This document shows positions 7,714 through 16,357 of a stretch of 64,000 nt of DNA, one piece after another. Every line of letters begins with the position of its first letter. Position 1 is the first letter of the stretch. Where the stretch lies: positions 2,435,501 to 2,499,500 of the forward strand of contig NZ_CP035490.1 in assembly GCF_004135205.1 (NCBI RefSeq). The letters are read 5' to 3'. Both the position numbers and the translations under genes were made by a program. The notes below the pieces were generated by a model. The model made no database searches. It worked only from the letters and a program-made list of their open reading frames with translations, and had not been told where the DNA came from. This stretch comes from Hahella sp. KA22. GTDB lineage: Bacteria; Pseudomonadota; Gammaproteobacteria; Pseudomonadales; Oleiphilaceae.

Positions 7714-9136
7714 ACCTGTTTTCTGTGGTGAAATAGCGTTGAAACAGCAGTGGGTCATCCAGGTGGCGCCGGCTGGCGAAGGCGACGGCGTGATGTCCCC
7801 ATTGTCGCATGGCTCCTGCGGAAGGGACGCCCATATTCCAAATCAGATATCGCTCCAGCCGCTCTGTCCCCTCTACTAAACCATCGGGTTGGAACAGGCT
7901 ACGCCAGGTATCGCCATCGCGCATCAGGCGCAGGGCGTTGTAATCTTGTAATTGATAAGTCGGAGCTCCCTCCTGAATACCCTCGCGGGGACGGTGTTCC
8001 AATCCCACGACATAATGCGCGCCTGAGCTTAAACGTATGACGGGCGTTTCGGAGCTAAGTTCGGGCGGAGGCTGTAAGATGATCAGGCGTTCATCGCCTG
8101 GTGGCGCGCCAGTAAAGCGAATGTTGGCCTGGACGGGATACCACTTATGATAACAGCCACAAGGATGCACGCTGTCAAAGAAGAGTGGCGCGCCTTGTGA
8201 GTCCAGCGTCACTCGCCACATCAGACCATCCAGGGTTCCCCCCAGGATGTCGAAGGGATTGGTTTTGGGGCGGCTGTTAAACCAGAAAACGTAGACCAGT
8301 TGCGGTAGCCACTGCCCTTGCCAGTAAGTCTGAGAGACCAGTGTATAGGCGGTGGGCGTTGCATCGGTGGTCCAGCTTTGCCCTTCGCGCACTGGCCGTC
8401 CCGGGATATCGAAGTCGCCTCGCGTTTCGACGATCAAGTCAGGGCTGTAATAGGCGAATAAGCGCCGCCATTCCTGCTCAGAAAGAGCAGGTAATCCCAT
8501 GCTGTCTTTGGGCAATGGGAAACTGACCGGCGATGCGCTGATCTGGGTAGCCGGTATGTAACGTCGCCATGCGCCTTCGGGTTGGTAATCTTGAAACGCC
8601 GCAGTCACTTCGTCATTCAAGACGTCAACACGCCAGCTGATCAACGGTTGCAATACGGCGGAGAATCCCAGCCATCGGCGCAGACTGATGTAATCCTCTG
8701 GATAACTCAGGGTCTGTAGATGACGCCAGAATGCAGGTTGGTCGACTAGTTTAGCAGCTAGCCGATGCAGACAGCTTTCCAGCGCATCAAGAGAAAACGG
8801 TTGAAAAAGGCGCTGATTTTCCATGTTTCTGGCCAGGCGGCCTTTAGCGTAGGCGCGCGCCAGCCAATCACGTCTTTGTTCTGTGTTCAGCGTATTTTTG
8901 CTCAGGAGCGACAGAGTGCGGTCCATGCGCAGGTATTCGTAATGGGGAACCGGCCAGTCTTGTCCATCGAATGTATGCTGACGGGAGACCGCCTGCTGAA
9001 ATTGGCTCCAATCATTGGCGCAGGGAAGGGGGGAGGGCCTCGCTGACGCTTCTGTCGGGTGGTAGCCGACGGAGGCGCAGGCGGACAGGGTCATTAATAA
9101 GACCGTTAACGTTAGACGCCTGATGGTGGTAGTCAT
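7667..9136 (-). CDS. large predicted lipoprotein of unknown function
   Basis: The 489 aa product starts with a lipoprotein signal: charged MTTTIRRL, hydrophobic core LTVLLMTLSA, then lipobox LSAC with cysteine about residue 20. It should be lipid-anchored in the envelope. The rest is tryptophan- and proline-rich with no transmembrane segments and no domain I recognise. HPCGCYHKWYPVQ in the second half, with two close cysteines and a histidine, may be structural. ATG 9136 follows GAGG at good spacing. Its 3' end overlaps the convergent phosphoesterase gene by 47 bases. Function not assigned. Confidence 0.72.
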   Translation of the reverse strand: MTTTIRRLTLTVLLMTLSACASVGYHPTEASARPSPLPCANDWSQFQQAVSRQHTFDGQDWPVPHYEYLRMDRTLSLLSKNTLNTEQRRDWLARAYAKGRLARNMENQRLFQPFSLDALESCLHRLAAKLVDQPAFWRHLQTLSYPEDYISLRRWLGFSAVLQPLISWRVDVLNDEVTAAFQDYQPEGAWRRYIPATQISASPVSFPLPKDSMGLPALSEQEWRRLFAYYSPDLIVETRGDFDIPGRPVREGQSWTTDATPTAYTLVSQTYWQGQWLPQLVYVFWFNSRPKTNPFDILGGTLDGLMWRVTLDSQGAPLFFDSVHPCGCYHKWYPVQANIRFTGAPPGDERLIILQPPPELSSETPVIRLSSGAHYVVGLEHRPREGIQEGAPTYQLQDYNALRLMRDGDTWRSLFQPDGLVEGTERLERYLIWNMGVPSAGAMRQWGHHAVAFASRRHLDDPLLFQRYFTTENRFNPDKTYAPPLPADN

Positions 9137-9315
9137 ATCATCCTCGTTACGCATGGATAGAGTTCCGCGGCCTGTTCAGGCAGGGCAGGATGCGCGCCTC
9201 GGATAAAGCGGACTGACCCAGTTTTTGTCCTGACCGACTGTTTTCGTAAGCGGCGGCCCGGACTATGATGAATAAACATCTGCCTATACAAGAATAATAC
9301 TTGCGGAGGGAATCC

Positions 9316-10860
9316 ATGTTGAATTTAGCCACTATTCTTACTGAGAGCGCCAAACGTCATCCTCAAAAGGAAGCGCTGGTGTGCGGAGCCGTTCGTCTGA
9401 CCTACGCTCAGGTCGAACATATGACGAACCAGGTCGCCAATAATTTGCTGGCGGCGGGCATTCGGTCCGGTGACCGGGTGGCGCTAAGCTGTCCCAATCT
9501 CCATTTCTTTCCTATCGCTTACTTCGGCATCGTCAAAGCGGGTGCGGTAGCAGTTCCGTTAAATGTTTTGCTCAGCGAAGATGAAATCGCCTATCACCTG
9601 CGCGATTCGCAAGCCAGGGCCTATATCTGTTTCGAAGGCGTTGCCGACCTGCCTTTGGGCCCAAGAGGCGCGGCGGCTTATCACGCTGTCGCCGAGTGCG
9701 AGCGCTTTTGGTTGATTTCCAGTGGAGCGGGATTGGTAAAAAGCGACATCCCCGCCCTGTTTGATGAGCTTCTGTCAGGCGATGAGCCGGCGCCGGATAT
9801 TGTTACTCAGGCGGATGACACCGTAGTGGTCCTATATACCTCCGGCACTACCGGTAAGCCCAAAGGCGCAGAGCTGACTCACGCTAATATTTTTCTGAAT
9901 GTGGCGCAATTCGCCCGACTCAGCGAAGCGCGCCTTGATGATAACCAGCTGGTGGCGTTGCCGTTGTTTCACACGTTTGGACAGACCGTGCAGATGTGCG
10001 GCGGCTTTTACAACAGCAATAAACTGGTGCTGATTCCCCGTTTTGATCCTAAAGCCGTGGTGGACGCTATGGTGAAGGAAGACATTACTGTATTTTGCGG
10101 CGTTCCCACCATGTATTGGGCGTTGTTGCACGGCATCGAGCTGGACGAGGCCACGGTAGCGCAGATTCGCGACCGCTTGCGGCTATGCGGGTCGGGCGGG
10201 TCTTCGTTGGCCATTGAGATTCTGCGCGGCTTTGAGGCCAAATTTCAGGTGCCGATTCTGGAAGGATATGGTCTCTCCGAAACGTCGCCAGTCGCTTCTT
10301 TCAACGTGTTGGATCGTCCCCGTAAGCCGGGCTCGGTGGGCGTGCCCATCTGGGGTGTGGATATCAAGGTCGTCGATGAGAAAGGCGCTGAGGTCGCCCG
10401 AGGTGAGCGCGGAGAAATTGTGATCCGTGGGCATAACATAATGAAGGGATATCTGAATCGACCGGAAGCGACGGCGGACGCCATACGCAAGGGCTGGTTT
10501 CACTCCGGCGATATTGGGTATATGGATGAAGACGGCTATCTGTTCATCGTGGATCGCCTGAAAGACATGATTATCCGGGGCGGCTATAACGTTTACCCTC
10601 GTGAGTTGGAAGAAACTATATTGACGCACCCGGCGGTGTCTCTGGCTGCGGTGGTGGGCGTGCCGGACTCGCAATACGGTGAGGAGATTAAAGCCTTCGT
10701 TATATTGAAAGAGGGCGTCAGGGCTGACGGAGAGGAGATCAGGGAGTGGTGCAAAAACAAAATGGCGGCGTATAAATATCCGCGTCTGGTAGAGGTGTGC
10801 GATAGCCTGCCAATGACTGCCACCGGCAAAATTTTAAAGAGGGAGCTCAAGACGCTTTAA
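9316..10860 (+). CDS. long-chain fatty acid-CoA ligase (AMP-binding family)
   Basis: This 514 aa enzyme of the ANL superfamily activates a carboxylic acid to its acyl-AMP and then acyl-CoA. The phosphate loop is YTSGTTGKPKGAELTH (about 175-190) and the adenine-binding motif is EGYGLSETSP (about 315). The hinge and ATP-contacting block is HSGDIGYMDEDGYLFIVDRL (about 396-415), and the C-terminal catalytic lysine is in TGKILKREL. It is most like bacterial FadD/LcfB-type long-chain ligases, but chain-length preference cannot be read reliably. The start follows GGAGGG at ideal spacing. It is divergent from the lipoprotein gene and appears monocistronic, with a hairpin after the stop. Confidence 0.88.
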   Translation: MLNLATILTESAKRHPQKEALVCGAVRLTYAQVEHMTNQVANNLLAAGIRSGDRVALSCPNLHFFPIAYFGIVKAGAVAVPLNVLLSEDEIAYHLRDSQARAYICFEGVADLPLGPRGAAAYHAVAECERFWLISSGAGLVKSDIPALFDELLSGDEPAPDIVTQADDTVVVLYTSGTTGKPKGAELTHANIFLNVAQFARLSEARLDDNQLVALPLFHTFGQTVQMCGGFYNSNKLVLIPRFDPKAVVDAMVKEDITVFCGVPTMYWALLHGIELDEATVAQIRDRLRLCGSGGSSLAIEILRGFEAKFQVPILEGYGLSETSPVASFNVLDRPRKPGSVGVPIWGVDIKVVDEKGAEVARGERGEIVIRGHNIMKGYLNRPEATADAIRKGWFHSGDIGYMDEDGYLFIVDRLKDMIIRGGYNVYPRELEETILTHPAVSLAAVVGVPDSQYGEEIKAFVILKEGVRADGEEIREWCKNKMAAYKYPRLVEVCDSLPMTATGKILKRELKTL

Positions 10861-10872
10861 GAGAGCTGCGAA

Positions 10873-10912
10873 CGCCAATGCCCTTGAGTGCAAACAGGAA
10901 AGGGCATAGGCG
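10873..10912 (+). terminator. candidate terminator after acyl-CoA ligase
   Basis: CGCC-A-ATGCCCTT pairs with AAGGGCAT-A-GGCG around a 14 nt loop, followed shortly by an AT-rich tract. The long loop makes it weaker than a classic terminator. Confidence 0.5.
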
Positions 10913-11035
10913 ATTTGTTATAAAAAATTACGAAAAGATGACGGCTTTTTCTTTTTGAGGGCGCTTATTAGGAGGAAAACAGGCAGTAACGACCCTGATA
11001 TACGACTAAGGCCCCTCAGGCCTAAGGGAAAGAAA

Positions 11036-11239
11036 ATGAAAGCACACATCTTTGCAGCACTGCTTGCGTTAATGATGGTGATGTTCCAAGTATTTCTAAT
11101 GCAGAACAGCAGCGAAAAAACCGTTACCCAGAAAACCGGCGAGCAAGAAAAAGCGCATGCCGCCATTCAGGAAGTCGCATTCAATTTCACTTGGCAAGAA
11201 CCGCAACTGCTGAAAGCCGTTGACGAGCAGTGGAACTAG
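11036..11239 (+). CDS. small exported or membrane-anchored protein
   Basis: The ORF encodes 67 aa from an ATG preceded by AAGGGAAAG. Residues 1-23 (MKAHIFAALLALMMVMFQVF) form a hydrophobic segment with one lysine in front, which is either an uncleaved anchor or a signal peptide. The rest is polar and contains QEPQLLKAVDEQWN at the end. I do not recognise the family. It lies 129 bases before the ECF sigma factor gene in the same direction. It may be a sensor, target or regulator for that sigma factor, but this is inference from position only. Confidence 0.6.
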   Translation: MKAHIFAALLALMMVMFQVFLMQNSSEKTVTQKTGEQEKAHAAIQEVAFNFTWQEPQLLKAVDEQWN

Positions 11240-11301
11240 CGCGAAGGAACGCGCTGTCTGAAAATCTAGTTTGCTAGCCGCCCCTCAGCTCCCTAAAATA
11301 C

Positions 11302-11322
11302 GAAGAATAAACAAGATTCTTC
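11302..11322. promoter_or_regulatory. inverted repeat before ECF sigma gene
   Basis: GAAGAAT and ATTCTTC form a perfect 7 bp dyad with a 7 bp spacer, 46 bases before the sigma factor start. It could be an operator or a leader hairpin. No known regulator consensus fits it. Confidence 0.45.
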
Positions 11323-11368
11323 AGCATAGGGAATGCATGTTCCCCCGAATTCAGCAGGACTAAAGACT

Positions 11369-11926
11369 ATGGCTGGCTCTCGCAACGTAACTCAGCTACT
11401 GGCCGATTGGCAGGCCGGTGATTCGCAAGCCCTTAATCATATTATCGAATCTCTGCACGGCGAACTGCGCACCATTGCGGGCCGCTACATGGCGGGCGAG
11501 CGTCAGGGGCACATGTTGCAGGCTACCGCGCTGGTGAATGAGGCGTATTTGCATCTTGTGGATGCGGAAGTCGCCTGGAACGATCGTATTCACTTTCTCG
11601 CCGTAGCGGCGCAAACCATGCGTCGCATCCTTGTAGACCATGCCCGCGCGCAGAAACGTAAGAAGCGCGGCGGCGACGATATTCAGGTGACGCTACATGA
11701 AGCGCAGATTTGCGATGACGGCAGTCAGCCGGACCTGCTTGATCTGGAAGACATTCTGCAAAAACTCTCCAATGTGGATGAGCGCAAGGCGCGCATCGTG
11801 GAGATGAGTTTCTTCGGGGGGATGACTCAGGAAGAAATCGCAGAATATCTGCAAGTCTCCCTCTCCACAGTGGAAAGGGATCTGCGTTTCGCCAAAGCCT
11901 GGCTGGTGAAAGAGCTTAAAATCTAG
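11369..11926 (+). CDS. ECF-type RNA polymerase sigma factor
   Basis: This 185 aa protein belongs to the ECF sigma subfamily often found beside Ser/Thr kinase genes (TIGR02999-like). Region 2 spans about residues 20-90, with LQATALVNEAYLHLVD and FLAVAAQTMRRILVDHARAQ. Region 4 is near 120-180, with MSFFGGMTQEEIAEYLQVS and STVERDLRFAKAWLVKEL as the helix-turn-helix that reads the -35 element. It would direct polymerase to a small regulon. The start at 11369 follows AGGA; an upstream in-frame ATG at 11333 is less supported. A convergent soluble kinase gene follows, and no anti-sigma factor gene is visible nearby. Confidence 0.9.
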   Translation: MAGSRNVTQLLADWQAGDSQALNHIIESLHGELRTIAGRYMAGERQGHMLQATALVNEAYLHLVDAEVAWNDRIHFLAVAAQTMRRILVDHARAQKRKKRGGDDIQVTLHEAQICDDGSQPDLLDLEDILQKLSNVDERKARIVEMSFFGGMTQEEIAEYLQVSLSTVERDLRFAKAWLVKELKI

Positions 11927-11931
11927 CCATG

Positions 11932-11949
11932 GCGCTCTGTTCAGAGCGC
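11932..11949. terminator. hairpin between sigma factor and kinase genes
   Basis: GCGCTCTG-TT-CAGAGCGC is a perfect 8 bp inverted repeat that overlaps the kinase stop codon and follows the sigma factor stop by six bases. It can fold in both transcripts but lacks long T runs, so termination is inferred. Confidence 0.5.
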
Positions 11950-13233
11950 TATCTCTTTCAATTGCTGACTCACGATTTGCCGGTATTGGGGCTTGATATG
12001 CCCCACTAGCGAATTGATCAGAATTTCCCGATTATCTGACGTGGATGCGTAACGCTGGATCAGTTTGGGAGCGGCCGGGCCGACATGGGCGGTAAGAGCC
12101 GCCGCCAGACGCAGCAGATAGAGATCCGTCAATTCCTCCTTCACTACCGCTTCCTGACTCTCAATGCGCTGATCCTGGCGCGCCCTGTTTTTGGCCCCGG
12201 CCTGAGCGATAGGCTGAATAGTGGTGAGCCATTGCAGTACTTTGCCCATGGAGTCGAGGCGCTTTTCCGGCTTTTTGTGCAACATCGCCGTCAATAATCG
12301 CTTGAACAGCGGGTACTCCTGAAAAACCGCAAGACTGTAGTCCGGTTCTTCGTGCATGACGGCATGTAATACAGTAGAGGATTTTTCGCCGTCGAACATT
12401 TCTCTTCCGGTCAGCATCTCATAAATCAATGTGGCCACGGACCAGACGTCTGTCTGCAGTCCCATGTCGCGGCCTTGCAACTGTTCGGGGGACATATAGC
12501 GCAGGGTGCCCATGCGCGCGCCGCCCAAGGTGATATCGACGCCAGACAGCTTGGCGATGCCGAAATCCAGTATTTTGACGATGCCGTCCTCGGAAAGCAG
12601 GATATTGGCGGGCTTGATATCCCGGTGAATAATATCGCGCTGGTGAGCCGCCTGTAGTCCGTAGGCGATCTGTTTGGCGATGCGGACTACCTGATCCGGC
12701 GCCAGTGCGCCTTTGGTCAGCGCATTTTCCAGCGTTTCGCCGCTATAGTACTGCATGGCGATATACATGCCGCCGTCACTCATGGCGCCCACATCGTGGA
12801 TGACGCAAACGTTTGGATGATCCAGGCGGGAGATGGCTTTGGCTTCCTGCATCAGGCGAAAACGGACGCGTTCGTCAGTCGCGACTTCAGGCGCCAGGCA
12901 TTTCAGGGCTACATAGCGTTCAAGTCGCGTATCTTCCGCCTTATACACCCAGCCCATGCCGCCTTCTCCGATCTTACGAATGATCTTGTAGGGCCCGACC
13001 ATGACGCCGGGGTGCATCTTCGGCAACACCAATGTGGCCTCGGCGGAGGCGATGTCATATTGCTTGGGGAGGATGTCATCGACGTGTTCATCAGCCTGCA
13101 CCAGTTGCAGGACTTCTTTCTTCAGCTCGTTGTCCTGGCAATGAATATCCAGATAAGCCCGTTGTTCTTCTGTGGATAGGTCCGCGATTGCTTCGAACAG
13201 TTCTTGTATTTGATTCCAGCGAGATACATCCAT
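11941..13233 (-). CDS. soluble eukaryotic-like Ser/Thr protein kinase
   Basis: The 430 aa protein has a Hanks-type kinase domain at about residues 80-345. The glycine loop is GEGGMGWVYKAED, the ATP lysine lies in VALKCL, the catalytic loop is IIHRDIKPANILLSEDG, the metal-binding motif is DFGIAKL and the substrate loop ends in YMSPEQL. All key residues are present. Residues 1-60 (WNQIQELFEAIADLSTEEQR) form the helical region typical of kinases paired with ECF sigma factors. Unlike most relatives it has no transmembrane segment and no WD40, TPR or PASTA sensor region; the last 85 residues are helical and unrecognised. It is convergent with the ECF gene. Phosphorylation of that sigma factor is a plausible inference. 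Confidence 0.9.
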   Translation of the reverse strand: MDVSRWNQIQELFEAIADLSTEEQRAYLDIHCQDNELKKEVLQLVQADEHVDDILPKQYDIASAEATLVLPKMHPGVMVGPYKIIRKIGEGGMGWVYKAEDTRLERYVALKCLAPEVATDERVRFRLMQEAKAISRLDHPNVCVIHDVGAMSDGGMYIAMQYYSGETLENALTKGALAPDQVVRIAKQIAYGLQAAHQRDIIHRDIKPANILLSEDGIVKILDFGIAKLSGVDITLGGARMGTLRYMSPEQLQGRDMGLQTDVWSVATLIYEMLTGREMFDGEKSSTVLHAVMHEEPDYSLAVFQEYPLFKRLLTAMLHKKPEKRLDSMGKVLQWLTTIQPIAQAGAKNRARQDQRIESQEAVVKEELTDLYLLRLAAALTAHVGPAAPKLIQRYASTSDNREILINSLVGHIKPQYRQIVSQQLKEIAL

Positions 13234-13564
13234 AATGCGCAGTAGCTTATTTGTCTTAGTTGCTGCTGTTCGGACCAGCGCCGGATGTCCAGAACGGCGT
13301 GGGTCGGTTTATTGGGGACAGCGGACGCTCCGGCGGCGCGGCGCATCGGTATCCTCCAGTCCTGTGGAAATTATAGCCTCAGGTGCGGGCCAACCTCTGA
13401 TTATTGCAATGGTCCATCTGCGCAAACATTAACCTGAGGGCGGTTCGGCTTGGTTATATTAACCTCTAAGCGCTGAAATGTCGCAATTGCCCGTCGCTGG
13501 CGTTGCAGACGATGTTGATTCAGCCAATCATGGTTGGTGGACAAAGATGGTTAAGGAATGGGAT
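13234..13564. other. intergenic region, kinase and flavodoxin-like genes
   Basis: These 331 bases separate two divergent genes and should hold both promoters. I see no convincing ORF, tRNA or strong hairpin. Confidence 0.5.
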
Positions 13565-14032
13565 ATGGCTGAAAAACACCTGCTCATTGTCGCGCATGCG
13601 CCGTCCCCTAATACGCAAAGACTGGTGGAGGCGGTGATGCGCGGTGCTGGGCATGAGGATATCGAAGCAGTAACAGTGAAGTGGATTCCGCCGCTTCAGG
13701 CGACGCCGGAGGATGTGCTGGCCTGCGATGCGATTATCCTCGGCACGACGGAAAATCTCGGGTACATGAGCGGAGCCCTTAAAGACTTCTTTGATCGCTG
13801 CTACTACCCCTGTCTGGAGAAAACCCAAGGACTGCCTTATGCGTTATACATCCGCGCCGGCCATGATGGGACGGGGACCTGGCGGGCGGTGGAGAGCATT
13901 GTCACCGGATTGCGCTGGCGCGCGGCGAGAGAGCCTTTGATCTGTCGGGGAGAGTTTCAGGAAATATTTGTGGAGCAGTGTGAAGAGTTTGGTATGTATG
14001 TGGCGGCGTCGCTGGACGCCGGCATCATATGA
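13565..14032 (+). CDS. flavodoxin-like / NAD(P)H-dependent FMN reductase family protein
   Basis: The 155 aa product has a flavodoxin-like fold. LLIVAHAPSPNTQRLVEAV at the N-terminus matches the FMN phosphate-binding loop of the NADPH:FMN reductase group, and ILGTTENLGYMSGALKDFFD at about 60-79 matches the second flavin-contacting loop. It probably binds FMN and transfers electrons or reduces quinones or flavins in the cytoplasm. ATG 13565 is chosen because the Rossmann-type strand starts immediately after it and AAGGA lies upstream; in-frame starts at 13547 and 13478 would add unlike sequence. It is a single gene, convergent with marC. Confidence 0.75.
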   Translation: MAEKHLLIVAHAPSPNTQRLVEAVMRGAGHEDIEAVTVKWIPPLQATPEDVLACDAIILGTTENLGYMSGALKDFFDRCYYPCLEKTQGLPYALYIRAGHDGTGTWRAVESIVTGLRWRAAREPLICRGEFQEIFVEQCEEFGMYVAASLDAGII

Positions 14033-14093
14033 TGAGTCTGCTACTGTCGCAGAGAAGGGAGCCTGTCGCACCCTTCAAAGAATCCCCTGAGCC

Positions 14094-14729
14094 CTAGGCC
14101 AGAACAGGGAAAAGTCCTTTCAGGCCATTGGCGATAAACTCAATGGCGATCGCCGCCAATATAAGACCCATGATGCGGGTGAAGATATTGATGCGGGTCT
14201 TGGTCAGATGGCTGGAGAACCAGGGAATCATTGAGAACACAAGCCATAAGGTCAGACAGAGTATCAAAATCGCCACGCCTACCAAGGCGTAGTGAGCTGC
14301 GTCAGTTCCCCTGTGCGCATATAGAATCACGGTACTGATGGCTCCGGGCCCGGCTAGCAGCGGCATCGCCAGGGGGACGATGGCGACGGAGTGATGATGG
14401 CCTTCTTCTTCCACGGTTTCTTCTTCCGTGTGTACGGTGGCGCTGACTTTGGCGTGCAGCATGGATATGGCCATCAATAGGATCAGGATGCCGCCGGCTA
14501 CCCGGAATGAGTTGATCGTAATGCCGAAAAAGCTCAGCAGGTATTCGCCTAACAGCATGGAGATCAGCAGGATCAGGCCCACGGCGATAACCACGGACTT
14601 GCCGATTTTCTTACGTTCCGCTCCGCTGACGTTGGAGGTGAAGGCGACGAATATGGGAACCGCGTTAACCGGGTTCACGATGGCCATCAGGCCGATGAGA
14701 ATCTTGGTGTATTCATGGAACTCAAGCAT
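14094..14729 (-). CDS. MarC-family integral membrane protein
   Basis: This 211 aa protein is almost entirely hydrophobic, with six predicted membrane helices. The N-terminal block ILIGLMAIVNPVNAVPIFVA carries the NP motif typical of MarC/UPF0056 (YhgN, YchE) proteins. A central LAMPLLAGPGAISTVIL block and a closing ARxxGLILAAIAIEFIANGL-type block agree with the family. A charged loop near residues 105-120 (TEEETVEEEGHHH) is unusual in being acidic and histidine-rich and could bind metal. The biochemical role of MarC proteins is unknown; early links to multidrug resistance were not sustained. Confidence 0.87.
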   Translation of the reverse strand: MLEFHEYTKILIGLMAIVNPVNAVPIFVAFTSNVSGAERKKIGKSVVIAVGLILLISMLLGEYLLSFFGITINSFRVAGGILILLMAISMLHAKVSATVHTEEETVEEEGHHHSVAIVPLAMPLLAGPGAISTVILYAHRGTDAAHYALVGVAILILCLTLWLVFSMIPWFSSHLTKTRINIFTRIMGLILAAIAIEFIANGLKGLFPVLA

Positions 14730-14866
14730 AGACGGCGCGCCTTTTACTCGTAAGTAAGGGGAGGGTAAAAATTCGGCGCAATCATAGCGGCGGGCCGCTT
14801 AATAATCGAGGTAATAAATATACCTACCGTCAGGCGCCGCCATGCTCGTCCGAGTTCCGGCTGCCT

Positions 14867-14892
14867 ATCCGGGACGGCTGAGCGTCCCGGAT
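14867..14892 (-). terminator. hairpin after solute-binding protein gene
   Basis: ATCCGGGACG and CGTCCCGGAT form a perfect 10 bp stem with a 6 nt loop, starting 10 bases after the stop codon. It lacks a clear T run, so it is either a weak terminator or an RNA 3' end stabiliser. Confidence 0.55.
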
Positions 14893-14901
14893 ATCGACAG
14901 C

Positions 14902-15660
14902 TTACTGCATGTAAACGTCAGTAATGGATTTGGCTTCACCTGAGTCGGTGATGGCCTTGAAGCCGGCCTGCAGCGCTTTCAGCACTTCGGGGCTGGTTTC
15001 TTTGTTGATCGCCATGTACATCGGGGTGGTTTTGAATACCAGCGCGGGAACCAGATTGGTCATGTCCTCGACTTCCGACGCGACGTAAGGGCCTGACAGA
15101 CCGTCAGTCACCCACAGGTCGATCTGATCCAGCGCCAGACGGCGTGGGTTCAGGCTGTCGTTGGCGATGGTGGAGACATTGAAGCCGCGCTCAATGAGAT
15201 AGTTGCTCATGACGTCGCCTTTGTAGCCGCCAATACGGTACTTTTTAGCTTGATCAAGGCTGGTCAGCTTCAGGTTGGAGCCCGGTTTTGCGAACAACGT
15301 CCATCTGATTTCCGCCAATGGTCCGATCCACTCGAAATAGGGGAGACGATCATCGGTTTTGGAGACGCAGTAAATGGCGTGGTTGGGCTTGTTCTTGGAA
15401 CGGTTCATGGACGTAGCCAGGTCCCGCAGTTTCAGAGAATACTCAAGAGGCGTACGCTTCAACAGCGCTCTCACCATCTCCGTACACAACCCTGCAATCT
15501 CTTCTTCTTTATGGGCGAAGGGCTGCCCGCTCAGAGACATGTTATAGGGAGGGTAGTTCTCGGTAAAAATATGCAGCTTTTCCGCAGCCAAGCTTTTACC
15601 GCTGACAAGGGCCGCCAGTAGCATATAAGTCCAAAAAGCCAGTTTGGATCTCATATTCAA
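14902..15660 (-). CDS. periplasmic solute-binding protein, family 3 (amino acid type)
   Basis: The 252 aa protein begins with a signal peptide (LAFWTYMLLAALVSGKSLAAEK) and continues as a type II periplasmic binding fold with FTENYPPYNM at the first strand, typical of SBP_bac_3 proteins. No ABC permease or ATPase gene is adjacent. It may act as a stand-alone sensor or periplasmic binding protein; many such orphan proteins occur in marine gammaproteobacteria. GAGGTGAT best fits the TTG at 15660, with ATG 15654 two codons later as alternative. Ligand not assignable. Confidence 0.8.
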   Translation of the reverse strand: MNMRSKLAFWTYMLLAALVSGKSLAAEKLHIFTENYPPYNMSLSGQPFAHKEEEIAGLCTEMVRALLKRTPLEYSLKLRDLATSMNRSKNKPNHAIYCVSKTDDRLPYFEWIGPLAEIRWTLFAKPGSNLKLTSLDQAKKYRIGGYKGDVMSNYLIERGFNVSTIANDSLNPRRLALDQIDLWVTDGLSGPYVASEVEDMTNLVPALVFKTTPMYMAINKETSPEVLKALQAGFKAITDSGEAKSITDVYMQ

Positions 15661-16357
15661 ATATCACCTCTATTTACTTAAAAACGCTTCGTTGGCGCCC
15701 GGATGCATCCCGTGCGCCGGCCTTATTAACCAGGTTTGTGATTGTTCCGGCTGCGAGCGACTCCAAGCCTGCTGCTACCGACAATAACCCATACGCAAAC
15801 TCCGGAAATCAATTCCGGCAATTCGTCCGCAAAAAACCCTTTATAAACGGAAGATTCTGTCTGATGGATTACTACAACTTTTTTTGGACGACTTGTCTGT
15901 GGCAAGTCTTTGGGCTCTGCGTCGGCATACGGCTGATTGCCGGTTTGGTCCGCGCGCCCGATTTGTTATATGAAAGGCGCAATTTTATAACACTTTGATG
16001 TAATGTTTGTGAGCTTATTGTAATGATAGTTCATGATTTGTTAAGCGCCACATCCGGCGCGGATTCTTGTCTGACGGGCGATTCCACGGCAGGAGCGCGG
16101 ATGGCGGCAGGCTAACTGGCTCGCGGGCTGCATTCAGTCAGGTTTTTATTCTTCATGATCCTGTCTGACAGTTTTGCCTGGTAGATATACCGATAGGAAT
16201 ACGCAATGGAGTGACGTGTTTTTGATAGGCGATAAACGGGATTAAATGTAATGATAGGAACATATCAGTGCGCGCCGCCAGACAAGACTGAGTTTCGTAT
16301 TTAGCTGACTGGCGGAAATAAGCTATTTATCACAACTTGTCACAACGGGAGACGAAG
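15661..16357. other. long intergenic region between divergent genes
   Basis: About 700 bases lie between the solute-binding protein gene and the AraC-type regulator. They are locally AT-rich around 15990-16040. A possible small ORF of 44 codons (ATG 15864, hydrophobic middle, GGAAG ten bases upstream) is the only coding candidate and is weak. A small hairpin GCGCC/GGCGC lies near 16047. Both promoters are expected here, but I cannot place them confidently. Confidence 0.4.

Noticed and set aside
15738-15998. 86-codon frame in the large gap before the AraC gene
   Set aside because: Only an inner ATG at 15864 has a passable ribosome site; low-complexity start and no recognisable domain. Mentioned in the intergenic entry only.
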